Counted from the stretch's first letter, positions 7,593 through 17,651 are shown. The stretch: DNA of 57,922 nt from Gammaproteobacteria bacterium (GCA_021647705.1 JAKIUF010000028.1:1-57922), one strand, 5' to 3'. Numbers and translations: made by a program. The notes: generated by a model from the sequence alone, not told the origin.

Positions 7593-7847
7593 ATCAACCA
7601 TTTTATTCAGTGACTGTCATATTTCCATAACTGTAAATATGACATTTTGTATTATCACGCATTCTTGGGTTTTCATTGTTTTTATAAGAAATGACACAGC
7701 TTGGGTGTTTTGCACGAATAAGGTGTTGTATTCGTCATTTTTGACAATTACAGACAATAAATAGTATAGAACATCAATATATATCTAATTTAATTTCAAT
7801 TTATACCCATTTTTACCAAAACTGGCCATAATTTTTCTATCTCCCAC

Positions 7848-7876
7848 AAAAAAGCCCTGCCGAAGCAGGGCTTTTT
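7848..7876. terminator. Bidirectional intrinsic terminator after pstS
   Basis: AAAAAGCCCTGC-CGAA-GCAGGGCTTTTT is a perfect 9-bp stem with a tetraloop, an A run on one side and a T run on the other. It lies 21 bases past the pstS stop (minus strand) and could also stop transcription coming from the left. Confidence 0.9.
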
Positions 7877-7897
7877 GCTCGCATTTTGTACGCAGGT

Positions 7898-8896
7898 CTA
7901 TTGAATTCGAGCCAGTGTTTTTGCGGCTACTTTGGCAGGCAGGGGAATGTAACCATCCTTTATCACCACTTCCTGTCCCACTTTCGACAATACCAGCTTG
8001 ATGAATTCGCGTTCCAGTGGAGCCAGTGGTTTGTTGGGGTGTTTGTTCACGTACACATACAGAAAACGTGATAGCGGGTATTTTTTGCTGACGGCATTTT
8101 CCGAGGTGGCGGCGACAAAAGGCTTGCCGGGTTTTTTCGCCAGCGGTACCGATTTCACTCCCGAGGTTTTGTAACCGATGCCGGAATAACCAATGCCGTT
8201 GAGCGAGCTGGATACCGACTGCACGACCGAGGCTGAACCCGGCTGCTCATTCACGTTGTTTTTGAAATCACCCTTGCATAGCGCTTTTTTCTTGAAATAA
8301 CCATAAGTACCGGACACGGAGTTACGACCATACATCTGAATCTTGCGATTGGCCCAGGCACCGGTCAAACCCAGGTCACCCCATTTGCTCATATCCTGTT
8401 TGCCACGGCATTTGCGGGTGGAGGAAAAAATGGCATCAACATCGGCAATGGTCATGCCTTTGATGGGGTTGTCTTTGTGTACATAAACAGCCAGTGCATC
8501 AATCGCAACGGGAATGGCCATGGGTTTGTAACCAAATCGTTTTTCAAACGCGGCAATTTCCTTGCTTTTCATTTTTCGGCTCATGGGGCCAAGGGCTGCT
8601 GTTGATTCGGTCAGCGCGGGGGGGGCTGTGGATGAACCGGCGGCCTGAATTTGAATATTAACATTGGGGTATTCACGCTTGAATTCTTCAGCCCATAATG
8701 TCATCAGGTTGGCTAACGTATCTGAACCCACGCTGGACAGGTTGCCGGATACACCACTGGCACGCTGATAGTCTGCCAAACCTTCATCCAGTTTGGCTCC
8801 CGCTGAAACAACACCGGTAAATAATGTACTGGCTGCAATTACGCCAATCACTGTTTTGCCCATTGTTGTTTTCATACAAAAACGTGTTGTATTCAT
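7898..8896 (-). CDS. pstS: Phosphate ABC transporter periplasmic phosphate-binding protein PstS
   Basis: The protein opens with a signal peptide ([21 protein letters not shown]) followed by the PstS phosphate-binding pattern [29 protein letters not shown] and [12 protein letters not shown], the Ser/Thr/Arg residues that hydrogen-bond phosphate. It is of the pseudomonad-type PstS subgroup. The start at 8896 (MNTTRF) has GGAG eleven bases upstream; an in-frame ATG at 8875 lies closer to the signal peptide. It captures phosphate in the periplasm for PstCAB. No pstCAB genes are adjacent: the integron block begins beyond its terminator, so the permease is elsewhere or was separated. A PhoB-box-like repeat lies upstream, consistent with induction by phosphate starvation. 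Confidence 0.93.
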   Translation of the reverse strand: MNTTRFCMKTTMGKTVIGVIAASTLFTGVVSAGAKLDEGLADYQRASGVSGNLSSVGSDTLANLMTLWAEEFKREYPNVNIQIQAAGSSTAPPALTESTAALGPMSRKMKSKEIAAFEKRFGYKPMAIPVAIDALAVYVHKDNPIKGMTIADVDAIFSSTRKCRGKQDMSKWGDLGLTGAWANRKIQMYGRNSVSGTYGYFKKKALCKGDFKNNVNEQPGSASVVQSVSSSLNGIGYSGIGYKTSGVKSVPLAKKPGKPFVAATSENAVSKKYPLSRFLYVYVNKHPNKPLAPLEREFIKLVLSKVGQEVVIKDGYIPLPAKVAAKTLARIQ

Positions 8897-8958
8897 TTGC
8901 TCTTTGACTCCGGAAATTAAAATTATGCCGTTTGTGTGCATTCAGTATCGCGCGCAAA

Positions 8959-8978
8959 AATGACAATAGTGTGACACT
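8959..8978 (-). promoter_or_regulatory. PhoB box upstream of pstS
   Basis: On the minus strand, GTGTCACACTATTGTCATTT contains two TGTCA half-sites exactly 11 bases apart, the spacing of PhoB direct repeats. It ends about 60 bases before the pstS start, in a region lacking other genes. Confidence 0.65.
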
Positions 8979-9010
8979 GATATGTCCGTCACATGACCAT
9001 TGCTGTTTGC

Positions 9011-10327
9011 TCAGCGGTTTTCTGTTGATGCATCGCGTTGCATCAACATTTTTGGCGCAAAGGTGCAACGAAACACGCTGCCTTTGCCCGGCTGGCTTTC
9101 GATACCCAGCCACGCTTCATGCCGGTCGAGCACATGTTTGACGATGGCCAGCCCCAGTCCCGTGCCACCATGTTCGCGCGACCGTCCGGCATCGACGCGA
9201 TAAAATCGTTCCGTCAGCCGGTGTACGTGCTGAATGGCAATGCCGATGCCGTCGTCTTGCACTTCAAAGCAGGCGTTATCACCATCACGATACCAGCGTA
9301 CGATGATATGACCGTTGTCCGGTGTGTATTGCACGGCGTTGAATAACAGATTGGAGAAAGCACTGGTGAGTTCTTTTTCGCTGCCACGTAACCAGAGATT
9401 GTCATCGCTTTCCAGGCTGATGCGATGCTGGTTTTCTCCACTGAGCACACGCGCGTCGTCCACCAGTGATGTCAGCAATGCTGAGACTGCCACGGGGTCA
9501 CGCACGGCGGTTTTATCTTCGTTTTCCAGGCGTGACAGCATCAGCAGGTCTTCCACCAGCCGGGTCATGCGTTGCGTTTGTCCTTGCATTTGGTGCAGGC
9601 ACTTGCTCCATTGATTGCTCTGTTCGCTGTCGTCCGCCGCCATGTTTTCCAAATAACCGGAAACCACGGTTAACGGTGTGCGCAGTTCGTGTGACACATT
9701 GGCAACAAAGTCACTGCGCATACGTTCCAGGCGTTTGATACGACTGATATCCCGCACCACCAGCAATTTGTGTTGCTTACCATAGGGCACGACACGAAAG
9801 GCAAAATAACGCTGTTCATCCAGTGGAGAAACCATTTCCAGGGGTTCTGAAAAATCACCCCGTGCGAGAAACTCGCTAAAGCGTGAATGGCGAATCAGGT
9901 TGTCGATACGCTGTCCTATATCCTGTTTGCTTTGCAGCCCCAGATAACGTTTGGCTGCTTTGTTGAACCATTCGATGTAATCATCTTCGGTGAGTATTAT
10001 CGTGGCGTCCGGCATCGCTGCGGTACTTTCCTTGAAGCGCGAAAGGATCGTTGCCAGCTTTTTTTTACGCTGACGATCACTGCGCTGCCATTGATAAATA
10101 TGCTCGAAGACTTCACCCCAGATACCGGAAGCCGTAGGTGGCTCGGTTTTTTTGCGTCGGCGGTACCAACGTTCCAGTCGGTGGAGGTTATAGAGATGCC
10201 AACCGAGATAACCTGCCAGGGCCAAGGTAAACATGCCATGCGGCACACCCAGCAGCCAGCCTACAAACAGCGCGCCACCAAACAACGCCACCATGCGCCA
10301 CAGTTCACGGAGCCAGGGGTTAGACAT
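9011..10327 (-). CDS. phoR: Phosphate regulon sensor histidine kinase PhoR
   Basis: A 438-residue inner-membrane sensor kinase. Two hydrophobic segments (about 11-27 and 29-45) form a membrane hairpin with almost no periplasmic loop, as in PhoR. A PAS domain (about 95-195) follows, then the H-box DFVANVSHELRTPLTV with phospho-accepting His213, and the ATP-binding boxes DDGIGIA and GTGLGLAIVK. It senses phosphate sufficiency through the Pst/PhoU system and phosphorylates PhoB. Only 15 bases separate it from phoB upstream, so they form an operon. pstS follows about 115 bases downstream with its own PhoB box. Confidence 0.95.
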   Translation of the reverse strand: MSNPWLRELWRMVALFGGALFVGWLLGVPHGMFTLALAGYLGWHLYNLHRLERWYRRRKKTEPPTASGIWGEVFEHIYQWQRSDRQRKKKLATILSRFKESTAAMPDATIILTEDDYIEWFNKAAKRYLGLQSKQDIGQRIDNLIRHSRFSEFLARGDFSEPLEMVSPLDEQRYFAFRVVPYGKQHKLLVVRDISRIKRLERMRSDFVANVSHELRTPLTVVSGYLENMAADDSEQSNQWSKCLHQMQGQTQRMTRLVEDLLMLSRLENEDKTAVRDPVAVSALLTSLVDDARVLSGENQHRISLESDDNLWLRGSEKELTSAFSNLLFNAVQYTPDNGHIIVRWYRDGDNACFEVQDDGIGIAIQHVHRLTERFYRVDAGRSREHGGTGLGLAIVKHVLDRHEAWLGIESQPGKGSVFRCTFAPKMLMQRDASTENR

Positions 10328-10342
10328 GCCGGAAAATGTTGC

Positions 10343-11032
10343 CTATGCCTGCACAGAAAAACGATAACCTGCACCACGCACGGTCTGAATCAGCCCTGCT
10401 GCCTTGTGGGGCTCCAGTGCCTTGCGCAGACGACGAATATGCACATCAACCGTTCTGTCATCAATATAGACAGTGCGCCCCCACACCCGGTCCAGCAATT
10501 GCTCACGGGCAAACACCCGCTCTGGGTGCTGCATAAAAAATCGTAACAAACGATATTCCGTTGGCCCAAGCACAACTTTTTCCTTACCAACCCGTACCCG
10601 GTGGCTGGAGGGCTCCAAGGTCAGCAGGCCGAGGGTGATGGGGGTTTCGTCTCCCCCTCCGGCACGCCGTAATACTGCTTTGATACGTGCTATCAGTTCC
10701 CGGGTGGAAAAAGGTTTGGTGAGATAATCATCCACACCGCCTTCCAGGCCACGCACCATATCTTCTTCTGCGTCCCGTGCAGTGAGCATGATCACCGGCA
10801 GGTCGCAGTTACTGGCATCGCGCCGCAGCTGACGCGCAAAGTCCAGACCGCTGGTGCCTGGCAACATCCAGTCCAGCAACAACAAATCCGGCGCGCTATC
10901 GGCCAGCAAGGTACGTGCCTCTTCCACGCTGCCCGCCGCCAGCCAGCGGAAACCGGCACGTTCCAGACTCATGCCGATCATGTCGCGAATCGCGACCTCG
11001 TCTTCCACCACCAGTATTGTGCTGTCACTCAT
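10343..11032 (-). CDS. phoB: Phosphate regulon response regulator PhoB
   Basis: A 229-residue OmpR-class regulator. The receiver domain has acidic residues VVEDE, phospho-acceptor Asp54 in LLLDWMLPG, Thr in LTARD and Lys106 in TKPF. The C-terminal winged helix contains VFAREQLLDRVWGR and DDRTVDVHIRRLRKAL, residues that contact PhoB boxes, and ends in the RGAGYRF motif. It activates phosphate-starvation genes. It is the first gene of the phoBR operon, and a partial PhoB-box-like sequence upstream suggests autoregulation. Confidence 0.96.
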   Translation of the reverse strand: MSDSTILVVEDEVAIRDMIGMSLERAGFRWLAAGSVEEARTLLADSAPDLLLLDWMLPGTSGLDFARQLRRDASNCDLPVIMLTARDAEEDMVRGLEGGVDDYLTKPFSTRELIARIKAVLRRAGGGDETPITLGLLTLEPSSHRVRVGKEKVVLGPTEYRLLRFFMQHPERVFAREQLLDRVWGRTVYIDDRTVDVHIRRLRKALEPHKAAGLIQTVRGAGYRFSVQA

Positions 11033-11076
11033 CTTCGCCCCCCTGCCTGTCGCATGATGGCATTAAACCGGGACAA

Positions 11077-11095
11077 TGTTACCGTTTTATGACAT
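11077..11095 (-). promoter_or_regulatory. Possible PhoB box upstream of phoB
   Basis: On the minus strand, ATGTCATAAAACGGTAACA carries one strong TGTCATAAAA half-site and a poor second repeat 11 bases later. It ends about 45 bases before the phoB start. Weak or partial boxes are usual for autoregulated phoB. Confidence 0.4.
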
Positions 11096-11250
11096 TTACT
11101 ATTGAAGGCTCAGTTCGGTTCCCGAAACCGGTGGGGCGCGCTATCATAGCGACCTAGTCACAAGCGCAAACCCGACAGACACAAAAAGTCAGCGGCACTT
11201 GTCACAAAAATATAATAAAACGCAACAACACTGCATCCAAAGGAGTCATC

Positions 11251-11928
11251 GTGGCCTTCACCACTATTTCTAACATGTTCGGCGCTTCACCGGTTCGCCC
11301 TTTGCAAAAACACATGGAAAGTGTGCAGACCTGCATTTCGCAGCTCATGCCTTTTTTTGATGCCGTACTGGCCGGAGACTGGGAGGAGGCACGTAAACAA
11401 CAGGCTGAAATCTCTCGCCTGGAAAATGCCGCTGACGATTTAAAACGCGCACTGCGCCTCAACATGCCCAGCAGCCTGTTCATGGCCATGTCCCGTCGTG
11501 ATCTGCTGGAAGTGCTCACCATGCAGGACAAAATCGCCAACAAGTCCAAAGATATCGCCGGGTTGATCACTGGCCGTGAAATGCGTTTCCCGGCTGATTT
11601 TGGCCCGCTGCTCAAGGATTTCATTGCGCGTTCCATTGACGCCTCGGCACAGGCGCAAAAGGCGATCAATGAACTCGATGAATTGGTGGAAACCGGCTTC
11701 CGTGGCAACGAGGTACAACTTGTTGAAGCCATGATCCATAAACTCGATGAGATCGAGAGCGACACCGATACCATCCAGGTCAAAATCCGCTCCACACTGT
11801 TTGCTATCGAAACCGAACTCAATCCGGTGGAGGTGATGTTTCTGTATCGCATCATCGACTGGATTGGTGACCTCGGAGACCTGGCGCAACGAGTCGGCAG
11901 TCGTCTTGAATTAATGCTGGCCAGGTAG
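11251..11928 (+). CDS. DUF47/PhoU-like Pit accessory protein (YkaA family)
   Basis: A 225-residue all-helical protein of the DUF47 (TIGR00153) family, related to PhoU. Acidic metal-binding patterns typical of the fold are visible (ISRLENAADDLKR, HKLDEIESDTD). GTG start at 11251 with AGGAG nine bases upstream. It ends seven bases before the pit transporter and is almost certainly co-transcribed with it; such proteins are thought to control Pit activity. It lies divergent from phoB. Confidence 0.88.
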   Translation: MAFTTISNMFGASPVRPLQKHMESVQTCISQLMPFFDAVLAGDWEEARKQQAEISRLENAADDLKRALRLNMPSSLFMAMSRRDLLEVLTMQDKIANKSKDIAGLITGREMRFPADFGPLLKDFIARSIDASAQAQKAINELDELVETGFRGNEVQLVEAMIHKLDEIESDTDTIQVKIRSTLFAIETELNPVEVMFLYRIIDWIGDLGDLAQRVGSRLELMLAR

Positions 11929-11935
11929 TGGGAAG

Positions 11936-13195
11936 ATGATCATGGAATATGGAATGATTTTCATCGTACTGGCCTGCGTGTTCGGTTTTTTCATGGCCTG
12001 GGGCGTGGGTGCCAATGATGTCGCCAACGCCATGGGCACTTCGGTGGGGTCAAAGGCAATCACCGTCAAGCAGGCAATCATCATTGCCGTTTTCTTCGAG
12101 TTTGCCGGAGCCTTTTTGGCTGGCGGGCAGGTTACCGCCACAATCCGCAAAGGCATCATCGAAACCAGCAGTGTTGCAAGCTCACCCGAGATACTGGTTT
12201 ACGGTATGTTGGCCTCTCTGCTGGCAGCCGGTATCTGGCTGTTGGTAGCGTCACGTTTAGGTTGGCCCGTTTCCACCACGCACACCATCGTTGGTGCCAT
12301 TGTCGGTTTTGCCATGGTTGGCATCGGTGTAGATGCCGTGAAATGGGGGAAAATCGGCACTATCGTCAGTAGCTGGGTGGTCTCTCCGGTGTTGGCCGGC
12401 AGTATCGCCTATGCGTTGTTTTTCAGTGTGCAAAAATTGATCCTGGGAACCACTGATCCTCTCAAAAATGCGAAACGCTACGTGCCCTATTACATTTTTC
12501 TGGTGGGTTTCATTATCGCGCTGGTGACGTTGATGAAGGGGCTGAAACATGTCGGCATCCACCTTGAAACCAGTGAAAACATCATAATCGCATTACTGAG
12601 TGGTGCGGTTGTGATGTTCATCGGTAAATATTTCATCAGCAAATTGACGTTTGATCCCGCAGCTGACAAAGACTTCCATTTCACTAACGTCGAAAAAATC
12701 TTTGGCGTATTGATGATAATTACCGCCTGCGCCATGGCCTTTGCTCACGGCTCCAACGATGTGGCCAACGCCATCGGCCCAGTAGCCGCCGTCATCAGTA
12801 TCGTTGGCAGCGGTGGCGAGCTGGCACAAAAATCGCCGCTGCCTGTCTGGGTATTATTGCTGGGCGCCAGTGGCATCGTCATCGGTCTGGTCACCTACGG
12901 TCACAAAGTCATGGCCACTATTGGCACTGGCATCACCGAACTGACACCGAGCCGTGGATTCGCCGCGACCCTGGCCGCCGCAACTACCGTCGTCATCGCT
13001 TCAGGCAGCGGATTACCCATTTCCACCACGCACACATTAGTGGGAGCTGTGCTCGGTGTTGGCCTGGCACGCGGTATCGCAGCGCTGAACCTCAACGTGG
13101 TGCGTACCATCTTTATGTCGTGGGTGATCACCCTGCCAGCCGGTGCCATTTTGTCGATTATTTTCTTCTTTGCTCTGAAAGCTATTTTCTCCTGA
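11936..13195 (+). CDS. pit: Low-affinity inorganic phosphate transporter (PiT family)
   Basis: A 419-residue integral membrane protein with about ten hydrophobic segments. The two inverted PiT signature repeats are present: WGVGANDVANAMGTSVGSKA near the N terminus and HGSNDVANAIGPVAAV in the second half, with matching STTHTIVGAIVG and STTHTLVGAVLG motifs. It imports metal-phosphate driven by the proton gradient. The two copies of the conserved Asn-Asp pair are intact. It is the second gene of the DUF47-pit operon; aroE follows 21 bases after its stop. Confidence 0.95.
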   Translation: MIMEYGMIFIVLACVFGFFMAWGVGANDVANAMGTSVGSKAITVKQAIIIAVFFEFAGAFLAGGQVTATIRKGIIETSSVASSPEILVYGMLASLLAAGIWLLVASRLGWPVSTTHTIVGAIVGFAMVGIGVDAVKWGKIGTIVSSWVVSPVLAGSIAYALFFSVQKLILGTTDPLKNAKRYVPYYIFLVGFIIALVTLMKGLKHVGIHLETSENIIIALLSGAVVMFIGKYFISKLTFDPAADKDFHFTNVEKIFGVLMIITACAMAFAHGSNDVANAIGPVAAVISIVGSGGELAQKSPLPVWVLLLGASGIVIGLVTYGHKVMATIGTGITELTPSRGFAATLAAATTVVIASGSGLPISTTHTLVGAVLGVGLARGIAALNLNVVRTIFMSWVITLPAGAILSIIFFFALKAIFS

Positions 13196-13216
13196 ATACC
13201 GGCAAACACATAAAAT

Positions 13217-14086
13217 ATGTCTTCCCTGTTTGATTTCGACAAACCTGCCGATGCCTACGCGGTGATGGGCAACCCCATCAGCCATTCCCGGTCGCCACAG
13301 ATTCATGCTGCCTTCGCGCAACAAACCGGGCAGCGCATCGTGTACACCGCAACCCAGGTGGACCCCGGTGGTTTTGAACAGGCGGTGGGTAATTTTTTTG
13401 CCAACGGCGGTAAAGGGCTGAACATCACCGTACCCTTCAAAACCGAGGCATGGAGACTGGCCGGTGAACTGGGACCGGAAGCCGAGCGGGCTGGCGCTGT
13501 AAACACCCTGTTAATGAATGCCAAAGGCATATTAGTCGGGCGCAACACTGATGGTATAGGACTGGTACGTGACATCCTGCACAACCACGGTGGCAGTATT
13601 GCCGGGAAAAAAATCCTCCTGGTGGGTGCGGGTGGCGCAGCACGCGGAGTAGTGCAACCACTGTTGGCCGAAGCGCCCGTCCAACTGTTAATAGTGAACC
13701 GTACCGCCAGCCGGGCACATGAACTGGCTGCTGATTTCAACATCCTGGATAACAAGACAACCCTGATTACAGGTAGTGGTTTTGATGATTTGGCGACACA
13801 ACATTTCGACCTCATCATCAACGCCACTGCTGCCAGCCTGCAAGGAGAAGTCCCTCCCTTGCCTGACGAAACCTGCACTGCAAACACCTGGTGTTACGAC
13901 ATGATGTACAGTGCCGAACCCACTCCTTTCATGCGCTGGGCTGAGCAGCACGATGCGGAAAAATCCGTGGATGGATTGGGCATGCTGGTGGAACAAGCCG
14001 CAGAATCATTTTTTCACTGGCGTGGTGTGCGGCCGGACACAGCCCCGGTCATTCAAACCATTCGTGCTCAACTGCTAAACGCATAA
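13217..14086 (+). CDS. aroE: Shikimate dehydrogenase
   Basis: A 289-residue NADP-dependent enzyme reducing 3-dehydroshikimate to shikimate in aromatic amino acid synthesis. Visible are the shikimate-binding NPISHSRSPQIH, the catalytic Lys in NITVPFKTEAW, NTDGIGLVRDI with the catalytic Asp, the nucleotide-binding glycine motif LVGAGGAARGVVQPL and the NRTASRAHEL NADP phosphate loop. It is slightly longer than the family average, mainly from an N-terminal SSLFDFDKPAD extension. It may be read from the pit promoter because the gap is short, though the functions are unrelated. Confidence 0.96.
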   Translation: MSSLFDFDKPADAYAVMGNPISHSRSPQIHAAFAQQTGQRIVYTATQVDPGGFEQAVGNFFANGGKGLNITVPFKTEAWRLAGELGPEAERAGAVNTLLMNAKGILVGRNTDGIGLVRDILHNHGGSIAGKKILLVGAGGAARGVVQPLLAEAPVQLLIVNRTASRAHELAADFNILDNKTTLITGSGFDDLATQHFDLIINATAASLQGEVPPLPDETCTANTWCYDMMYSAEPTPFMRWAEQHDAEKSVDGLGMLVEQAAESFFHWRGVRPDTAPVIQTIRAQLLNA

Positions 14087-14727
14087 ATTAACCCCGCAAG
14101 ACATACTCATCATCAAGACAAGAGTAAGCACGCTTTTCGTATCTGCAAGAAACCCGCTCCCCGCAAGCCAAAACCAACGGCATCTGATTAAGTCTGGCTA
14201 GAGGTGTTAACACCATAGCCGTCAGGCTAAACCCTACTCAGAAAGAGGATAGAGCTGGGGTGTTATCGATTTTTTTTACTCTATTCAATACGGAGTGAAA
14301 CTGTAGGGTGGAACAAGCGCAGCGGTTCCACCAGCAGGCTATTAAAGAACAACAAATCGCCACTGTGCTCACGACCGCTGACAAAAGAACCCTGCAACAA
14401 CGACTCACCGGTAAACAGCGATAACTGATCAAGTCTTGAATATGTCCCTTTCCCGTTTGGTGGAACCGCTACGCTTGTTCCACCCTACCCGGCTGAATCT
14501 GATTAAGTCTGGTCAGCAAACTGCCGCTATTTTCCAATGTTACGGTAATGCACAACGGCACACTCTGTTATCAAGTAGATCGAGCACGAGGTAATTCAAT
14601 TTACTTATTGCCACTTCAAACACAGTAATTGGCTATATCAAAATATGCTGACATATACTCTGTGACCGTTTTTGAATAACACGCGGCACCCGTCAACCCA
14701 TCGCCAACGGATAAAGGCCCAATTTTT
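14087..14727. repeat. Gene-free stretch with GTAGGGTGG inverted repeat
   Basis: No convincing gene in 640 bases. An inverted repeat is clear: GTAGGGTGGAACAAGCGCAG at 14303 matches the reverse complement of the sequence ending 14488, with about 125 bases between the arms. CTGATTAAGTCTGG occurs as a direct repeat on either side (near 14176 and 14497). Between the arms lies a possible remnant reading LTTADKRTLQQRLTGKQR-stop on the plus strand. The soeA promoter should lie within the last 150 bases, but no strong sigma-70 match stands out. Confidence 0.5.
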
Positions 14728-17649
14728 ATGCCAACAACAAATACTGCCAATGGGCAGGAGGTTGCTCTCGAAAAAGGCGTAGAGGTCAAAAACACCACCT
14801 GCTACATGTGTGCCTGTCGCTGTGGCATTCGTATCACCCTGCGTGACGGCGAAGTCCGTTACATTCAGGGCAACCCGGACCACCCGCTCAACAAGGGAGT
14901 GATCTGCGCCAAGGGCAGTTCCGGCATCATGAAGCAGTATTCCCCGGCGCGACTCACCAAACCCCTGAAACGCCGCGAAGGCGCGGAACGTGGTGCATCC
15001 GATTTTGAGGTCATTTCCTGGGATGAGGCCTTCGAGATGATGGAGACCCGTCTGCGTCACTTGCGTGCGACCGATCCGAAAAAATTTGCCCTGTTTACCG
15101 GTCGTGATCAGATGCAGGCCTTAACCGGTCTGTTCGCAAAAAACTTCGGCACACCTAACTACGCGGCCCACGGTGGCTTTTGCTCGGTAAACATGGCCGC
15201 AGGCATGATTTACACCATTGGTGGTTCCTTTTGGGAATTCGGTGGCCCGGACCTGGAGCGTTCCAAATTATTCCTGATGTTCGGTACCGCCGAAGATCAC
15301 CATTCCAATCCGATGAAAATCGAGCTGTCCAAATTCAAACGCAATGGTGGACGTTTTATCTCCATCAACCCGGTACGCACGGGTTATTCCGCCATTGCCG
15401 ATGAATGGGTACCCATCAAACCCGGCACCGACGGTGCGCTGCTGTTGGCATTGATTCACGAGATTATCAAAACCGGCCTTTATGACCGTGACTTCCTGAT
15501 CCAATATTCCAACAGCGCCCAGCTCATCAACATCGACACAGACAGTGACGATTTCGGTTTGCTGATGCGCGGCGACGATTACGACGAAGGCAAAGCCTAC
15601 CCCCACGATGAAATGTGGTGGGATCGCAATACTGACAACGCCGTGCAAACACACACAGAAGGCGCTGATCCGGTGCTGTTGGGCGAATTTACCCTGGCCG
15701 ACGGCACCCCGGTAAAAACCGGTTTCCAGTTGCTGGTGGAGCGAGTCAAAGATTACACCCCGGAATGGGCCGCCGACATCACCGGCATTCCCGTGGATAC
15801 CATCCGCCGCCTGGCCCATGAAATGGGTATTACCGCCCGTGATAAAAAGATCGAATTACCCATCGCCTGGACCGATGCCTGGGGCAAGGAACATGAATCG
15901 GTCACTGGCAATCCGGTGTCATTTCACGCCATGCGCGGCCTCGCGGCACATTCCAATGGTTTTCAAACCATTCGCGCATTATCAATCCTGATGTCACTGC
16001 TCGGCACCATTGATCGTCCCGGCGGTTTCCGTCACAAGGCGCCCTTCCCGCGCCCCATTCCGCCTTGCCCGAAAACCCCCAATGGTCCACACGGGGTGAA
16101 ACCCAACACGCCACTGGGCGGTATGCCGCTGGGCTGGCCCGCCGATCCCAACGATTTGTTTGTGAACGATGACGGTAGCCCCATACGCCTGGACAAGGCT
16201 TTTTCCTGGGAGTTTCCGCTCTCGGTACACGGCATGATGCACAACGCCATCACCAACGCCCATCGGGGCGACCCGTACAAAATCGACACGCTGATGATTT
16301 TCATGGCCAACATGGCCTGGAATTCCACCATGAATACCGTGGAAGTCCGCAAGATGCTCAATGACAAAGATGAAAGCGGCGAATACAAAATCCCCTTTCT
16401 CATCGTTTGCGATGCTTTCCAGTCTGAAATGATCGCCTTCGCTGATCTGGTATTGCCGGACACCACATACCTGGAACGTCATGATGTGATGTCCATGCTC
16501 GACCGGCCCATTTCCGAGTTCGATGGCCCGGCGGACTCTGTGCGTATCCCGGTGCTGCCCCCCAAAGGTGAATGCAAACCGTTTCAGGAAGTGCTCATTG
16601 AGCTGGGCTCACGCCTTGGCCTTCCCGCCTTCACTCACAAGGATGGCTCACGCAAATTTTCTGACTATCCAGATTTCATCACCAATTTCGAAACCGAGCC
16701 CGACTCCGGTATCGGCTTTCTCGCAGGCTGGCGCGGCAAGAGCGGCGAAAAAATCATGAGTGGCGAACCCAATCCCAAACAATGGGAAATGTACGAAAAA
16801 AACAATTGTGTGTTCCATTACGTGCTCCCCAAATCGTACCAGTACATGCGTAACTGGAATCGGGGATACCTGGAATGGTCGCGATATCACCGCCTGACCC
16901 GTTACACGGACCCCATCAATATTCACATTTACAGTGAGGTGCTACAGAAATTCCGCTTAAGTGCCCAAGGCAAATACGCGGGCAAACAGCCGCCGGATCA
17001 TTTACGCAAACGCATCGAAACCTACTTTGATCCGCTGCCCTTTTATTACGAACCACTGGAAAGCCAGTTGTCGGACAAACACAAGTATCCGCTCAATGCC
17101 ATCACCCAGCGCCCCATGGCCATGTACCACAGCTGGGATTCGCAAAATGCCTGGCTGCGGCAGATTCACACACACAACTATTTACACGTAAACCCTAAAA
17201 CCGCGCACGCCGCAGATATCAGTGACGGTGACTGGATGTGGGTGGAATCACAATGGGGCAAGGTGCGTTGCATGTGCCGTTTTTCCGAAGCCGTGGAACC
17301 GGGCACGGTGTGGACCTGGAATGCCATTGGTAAGGCCAGTGGCGCATGGAATCTCACCCCGGAAGCCAACGAATCACAAAAGGGGTTTTTGCTCAATCAT
17401 TTAATTTCAGAAGAACTGCCCGCCCATGACGCGGGCACACATATTTCCAATTCTGACCCCATCACCGGCCAGGCTGGCTGGTACGACGTACAAGTGCGCA
17501 TTTACAAGGCCGACGCCAACGAAGACCCCGTGAGTTCGCCACAATTTGACACCATGCTGCCTGTGCCCGGAGAAGCAAAGCGCAAATCATGGCTGAGTTA
17601 TTTTGCCGGTAAAAAACCTGCCAAACTCAATATCGGAAGGAAGAAATGA
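14728..17649 (+). CDS. soeA: Sulfite dehydrogenase molybdopterin subunit SoeA
   Basis: A 973-residue member of the DMSO-reductase family. The N terminus has an iron-sulfur motif C-x2-C-x3-C-x27-C (Cys25, Cys28, Cys32, Cys60) for a [4Fe-4S] cluster and no Tat signal, so the enzyme faces the cytoplasm, as in SoeABC. The stretches GNPDHPLNKGVICAKGSSG, LFTGRDQMQALTG and GGFCSVNMAAGMIYTIGG match the Soe subgroup rather than PhsA or PsrA. It binds Mo-bis-MGD and oxidises sulfite directly to sulfate, passing electrons via SoeB and SoeC to quinone. It is first in the soeABC cluster, with moaA following. This gene set is typical of sulfur-oxidising gammaproteobacteria. Confidence 0.9.
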   Translation: MPTTNTANGQEVALEKGVEVKNTTCYMCACRCGIRITLRDGEVRYIQGNPDHPLNKGVICAKGSSGIMKQYSPARLTKPLKRREGAERGASDFEVISWDEAFEMMETRLRHLRATDPKKFALFTGRDQMQALTGLFAKNFGTPNYAAHGGFCSVNMAAGMIYTIGGSFWEFGGPDLERSKLFLMFGTAEDHHSNPMKIELSKFKRNGGRFISINPVRTGYSAIADEWVPIKPGTDGALLLALIHEIIKTGLYDRDFLIQYSNSAQLINIDTDSDDFGLLMRGDDYDEGKAYPHDEMWWDRNTDNAVQTHTEGADPVLLGEFTLADGTPVKTGFQLLVERVKDYTPEWAADITGIPVDTIRRLAHEMGITARDKKIELPIAWTDAWGKEHESVTGNPVSFHAMRGLAAHSNGFQTIRALSILMSLLGTIDRPGGFRHKAPFPRPIPPCPKTPNGPHGVKPNTPLGGMPLGWPADPNDLFVNDDGSPIRLDKAFSWEFPLSVHGMMHNAITNAHRGDPYKIDTLMIFMANMAWNSTMNTVEVRKMLNDKDESGEYKIPFLIVCDAFQSEMIAFADLVLPDTTYLERHDVMSMLDRPISEFDGPADSVRIPVLPPKGECKPFQEVLIELGSRLGLPAFTHKDGSRKFSDYPDFITNFETEPDSGIGFLAGWRGKSGEKIMSGEPNPKQWEMYEKNNCVFHYVLPKSYQYMRNWNRGYLEWSRYHRLTRYTDPINIHIYSEVLQKFRLSAQGKYAGKQPPDHLRKRIETYFDPLPFYYEPLESQLSDKHKYPLNAITQRPMAMYHSWDSQNAWLRQIHTHNYLHVNPKTAHAADISDGDWMWVESQWGKVRCMCRFSEAVEPGTVWTWNAIGKASGAWNLTPEANESQKGFLLNHLISEELPAHDAGTHISNSDPITGQAGWYDVQVRIYKADANEDPVSSPQFDTMLPVPGEAKRKSWLSYFAGKKPAKLNIGRKK

Positions 17650-17651
17650 AC

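Noticed and set aside
9214-10727. Many frames antisense to phoR and phoB
   Set aside because: They are shadows of the kinase and regulator coding frames.
14332-14422. Plus-strand tail LTTADKRTLQQRLTGKQR resembling the end of a MarR-type regulator
   Set aside because: No start, no upstream similarity and only about 30 codons; too short to call.
14238-14432. Minus-strand 64-codon frame in the aroE-soeA gap
   Set aside because: It crosses the inverted repeat arm, is Cys/Trp-rich without pattern and lacks a start signal.
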